Shown here in pieces: positions 62,024 to 64,000 of a stretch of 64,000 nt of DNA. Source of the DNA: Sphingomonas adhaesiva (GTDB taxonomy: Bacteria > Pseudomonadota > Alphaproteobacteria > Sphingomonadales > Sphingomonadaceae); the NCBI RefSeq assembly GCF_036946125.1, contig NZ_JAQIJT010000002.1:1610001-1674000 (forward strand). Reading direction: 5' to 3'. Within the stretch, counting starts at the first letter, position 1, and every line of letters begins with the position of its first letter. The notes below the pieces were generated by a model. The model was not told the DNA's origin, did no database searches, and saw only the letters and a program-made list of their open reading frames with translations. The translations under genes and the position numbers were made by a program.

Positions 62024-64000
62024 ATGCACGTCGTATTCCGCGAGACCCGCGGGCTGGAGGAGAGCGCGTCGCCCCGGGACCTGGGGCAGGACGCCGCCGA
62101 CCTGGTGGTTCTGTCGTTCTCCGACAGCGACCTGGCGGCGTTCGCCGCCGGGTGGCGCGAGGCCGTGCCGGGCGCGGACGCGGGGGCGCTGCCGAGCCTG
62201 CGAGTCGCCAACCTGTCCGACCTGACCCACCCCCTGTCGGTCGATACCTATGTCGAGCGCACCCTGTCGGGTGCGCGCGGCATCCTGATCCGGCTGATCG
62301 GCGGTGCGGGCTATTGGAGCTACGGGCTGCAACAGGTGGAGGCGCTCGCCCGTCGCCGGGGTATCGCGCTGGCGGTGATCCCGGCGGACGGACGCCCCGA
62401 CGAGCGGCTCGACGCGGCGTCCACCGTGGCGGTGCATACGCTGCGGAGACTGGCCGAATGGTGCGACCTCGGCGGCGCGGCGGCGATGCGCGCGGCGCTG
62501 ACCGGCGTCGCGAGGGCGGCGGGCTATGACGTGGCGCCGTTCGCCGCCACCCGCGCGCTCGCCCCGGTCGGCGGCTGGCAGGCGGAGGCGGGCATCGCCT
62601 GCCCGGCCGCCGTCGCGCTTGTGGCGGCGCGGCCGCTTGTCCTGATCGTCTTCTACCGTTCCTATGTGACCGCCGCGGATTGCCATCCGGTCGCGGCCCT
62701 GCAGCGCGGGTTCGAGGCGCGTGGTTATGACGTGCTGGCGCTGTTCGCCCCCTCGTTGAAGGACGCGCAGGCCGCGGGCTGGCTGCGGCGCTGGGTGACG
62801 GCGCTGGCCCCGGTGGCGATCGTCAACGCCACCGCCTTCTCGGCGCGCGACGCCGCCGACGACACCCCGCTCGACATCGCGGGCGTGCCGGTATTCCAGG
62901 TCGCGCTCGCCACCGCCGACCGGGCGGCATGGGCCGGTGCGCCGCGCGGCCTGTCACCCGCCGATCTCGCGATGCACGTCGTCCTGCCGGAGGTCGACGG
63001 GCGCGTCTTCGCCGGCGTGGTCAGTTTCAAGGACGCCGACGAGCGCGACCCCGCGCTGCAATTCTCCCCCCGCGTCCACCGCGCCGACCCGGCGCGCATC
63101 GCCGCGACCGTCGCCCGCATCGACGGGTGGATCGCGCTCGCCCGCACGCCGGCGCCGGCGAGACGACTGGCGATCGTCCTGTCCACCTATCCCTGCAAGA
63201 CGCAGCAGATGGCGCATGCGGTCGGCCTCGACGCCTTCGCCTCGCTGGCGGCCATCGTCGACGATCTGCGCGCGGCGGGTTATGCGCTTCCCCCCTGCCC
63301 CGCCGATCTTCCGGCGTTGCTGGCCAGGCGGACGCTCGAATGGCCCGTCGCGAACTATCGCGCCGCCGTGCAGCGACTGCCCGCTGCGCTGCGGGCCGAT
63401 CTGGCCGCCGCCTGGGGTGAGCCTGAGGACGATCCCGCCGTCGCCGACGGCCGCTTCCGCTTCACCGCGATCGCCCTCGGCGACGGCATCGTCGCGCTGC
63501 AACCCGAGCGGGGCCGCCCCGCCGCGCGTAGCGACGACTATCACGACCTCTCCCGCTGCCCCCGCCACGCCTATGTCGCCTTCTACCTGTGGCTGCGTGA
63601 CGAGCGGGACGCCCACGCGCTGGTCCACATCGGCGCGCACGGCACGCTCGAATGGCTGCCGGGCAAGGCGGTGGCGCTGTCCGACGCCTGCTGGCCGGAG
63701 GCGCTGACCGGCGCGCTCCCGGTCGTCTACCCCTTCATCGTCAACGATCCGGGCGAGGCCGCGCAGGCGAAGCGCCGCATCGGTGCCGTCACGATCGGCC
63801 ACGTTCCTCCGCCGCTGGAGCGGACGGGCGCCGGTGCCGGGCTGGGACGGCTGGAGGCGCTGCTCGACGAGTTTTCCAGCGCCGACGGGCTCGATCCTCC
63901 GCGGCGGCGGCGGCTTCGCGACGACATCCGCGACGAGGCCCGCGCGCTGGGGCTGGAGGCGGCGCTGAACCTCGATCGCGCGCCGTCCGATACGGAGGCG
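62024..64000 (+). CDS. cobN: Cobaltochelatase subunit CobN, N-terminal part (runs off the right edge)
   Basis: Large subunit of the aerobic, ATP-dependent cobalt chelatase CobNST, which inserts cobalt into hydrogenobyrinic acid diamide. The first 659 codons are present and open. LRVANLSDLTHPLSVDTYVE and RLIGGAGYWSYGLQQVEAL are CobN N-terminal landmarks; VLIVFYRSYVTAADCHPVAA, LSTYPCKTQQMAHAVGLDAF and HIGAHGTLEWLPGKAVALSD are further ones. The full protein is usually 1,100-1,300 residues. Confidence 0.95.
   Translation, partial: MHVVFRETRGLEESASPRDLGQDAADLVVLSFSDSDLAAFAAGWREAVPGADAGALPSLRVANLSDLTHPLSVDTYVERTLSGARGILIRLIGGAGYWSYGLQQVEALARRRGIALAVIPADGRPDERLDAASTVAVHTLRRLAEWCDLGGAAAMRAALTGVARAAGYDVAPFAATRALAPVGGWQAEAGIACPAAVALVAARPLVLIVFYRSYVTAADCHPVAALQRGFEARGYDVLALFAPSLKDAQAAGWLRRWVTALAPVAIVNATAFSARDAADDTPLDIAGVPVFQVALATADRAAWAGAPRGLSPADLAMHVVLPEVDGRVFAGVVSFKDADERDPALQFSPRVHRADPARIAATVARIDGWIALARTPAPARRLAIVLSTYPCKTQQMAHAVGLDAFASLAAIVDDLRAAGYALPPCPADLPALLARRTLEWPVANYRAAVQRLPAALRADLAAAWGEPEDDPAVADGRFRFTAIALGDGIVALQPERGRPAARSDDYHDLSRCPRHAYVAFYLWLRDERDAHALVHIGAHGTLEWLPGKAVALSDACWPEALTGALPVVYPFIVNDPGEAAQAKRRIGAVTIGHVPPPLERTGAGAGLGRLEALLDEFSSADGLDPPRRRRLRDDIRDEARALGLEAALNLDRAPSDTEA

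Overview
The window looks like chromosomal DNA from a sphingomonad (Sphingomonas or a close relative). This is an inference from very high GC, the Entner-Doudoroff operon zwf-pgl-edd-glk-eda, the secG-pyrG and rplM-rpsI blocks, an alphaproteobacterial Fur-box style, a TIGR01782-like TonB receptor fragment and many short palindromic intergenic repeats. There is no phage, integrase, transposase or CRISPR array. About 90% is coding, and many neighbours overlap by 4 nt (ATGA or GTGA), which points to tight operons.

Layout: 1-532, start of a TonB receptor. 839-4699, a membrane-lipid locus: phosphatidylserine decarboxylase, a class-III aminotransferase, an Mpo1/DUF962-like membrane protein and a PmtA-type phosphatidylethanolamine methyltransferase. 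5012-20492, a 15-kb exopolysaccharide locus with a GT2, two GT4s, a priming sugar transferase, a MurJ-type flippase, Wza- and Wzz-like export proteins, a Wzy/WaaL-like polymerase or ligase, a polysaccharide deacetylase, three FemAB/CelD-type transferases and a JmjC/cupin-like protein. 21011-26165, housekeeping genes rpsI, rplM, ctaA, pyrG and secG. 26391-27980, MarR, an SH3-only protein and argC. 28018-33883, the complete Entner-Doudoroff set. 34146-40189, envelope proteins, tadA and rpmB. 40301-43857, an exosortase-A-type glycosyltransferase/ligase pair without a visible exosortase. 43917-49757, a beta-helix protein, PHA depolymerase, ABC exporter, saccharopine-dehydrogenase-like reductase and a small membrane protein. 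49768-57001, RNase R, metallophosphoesterase, alpha/beta hydrolase, tyrosine phosphatase, L,D-transpeptidase and a lipoprotein. 57058-57131, tRNA-Gly(CCC). 57230-60407, a DUF6607-like protein and a Fur-controlled TonB receptor. 60596-64000, a cobalamin riboswitch reading into cobW and a partial cobN.

The most unusual content is the repeats. Several palindromic families sit in the gaps, and some are nested inside each other with 8-9 bp direct repeats at the junctions, which looks like insertion of miniature mobile elements into the loops of older elements. One family lies in frame inside the RNase R coding sequence and adds about 42 residues to the catalytic domain. Other points of interest are a Wzc-like protein whose kinase P-loop appears eroded, a set of 15-bp tandem repeats that lays out four in-frame GTG start codons behind ctaA, and the compact lipid locus. 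All functional statements are read from sequence and family knowledge; no database search was run.
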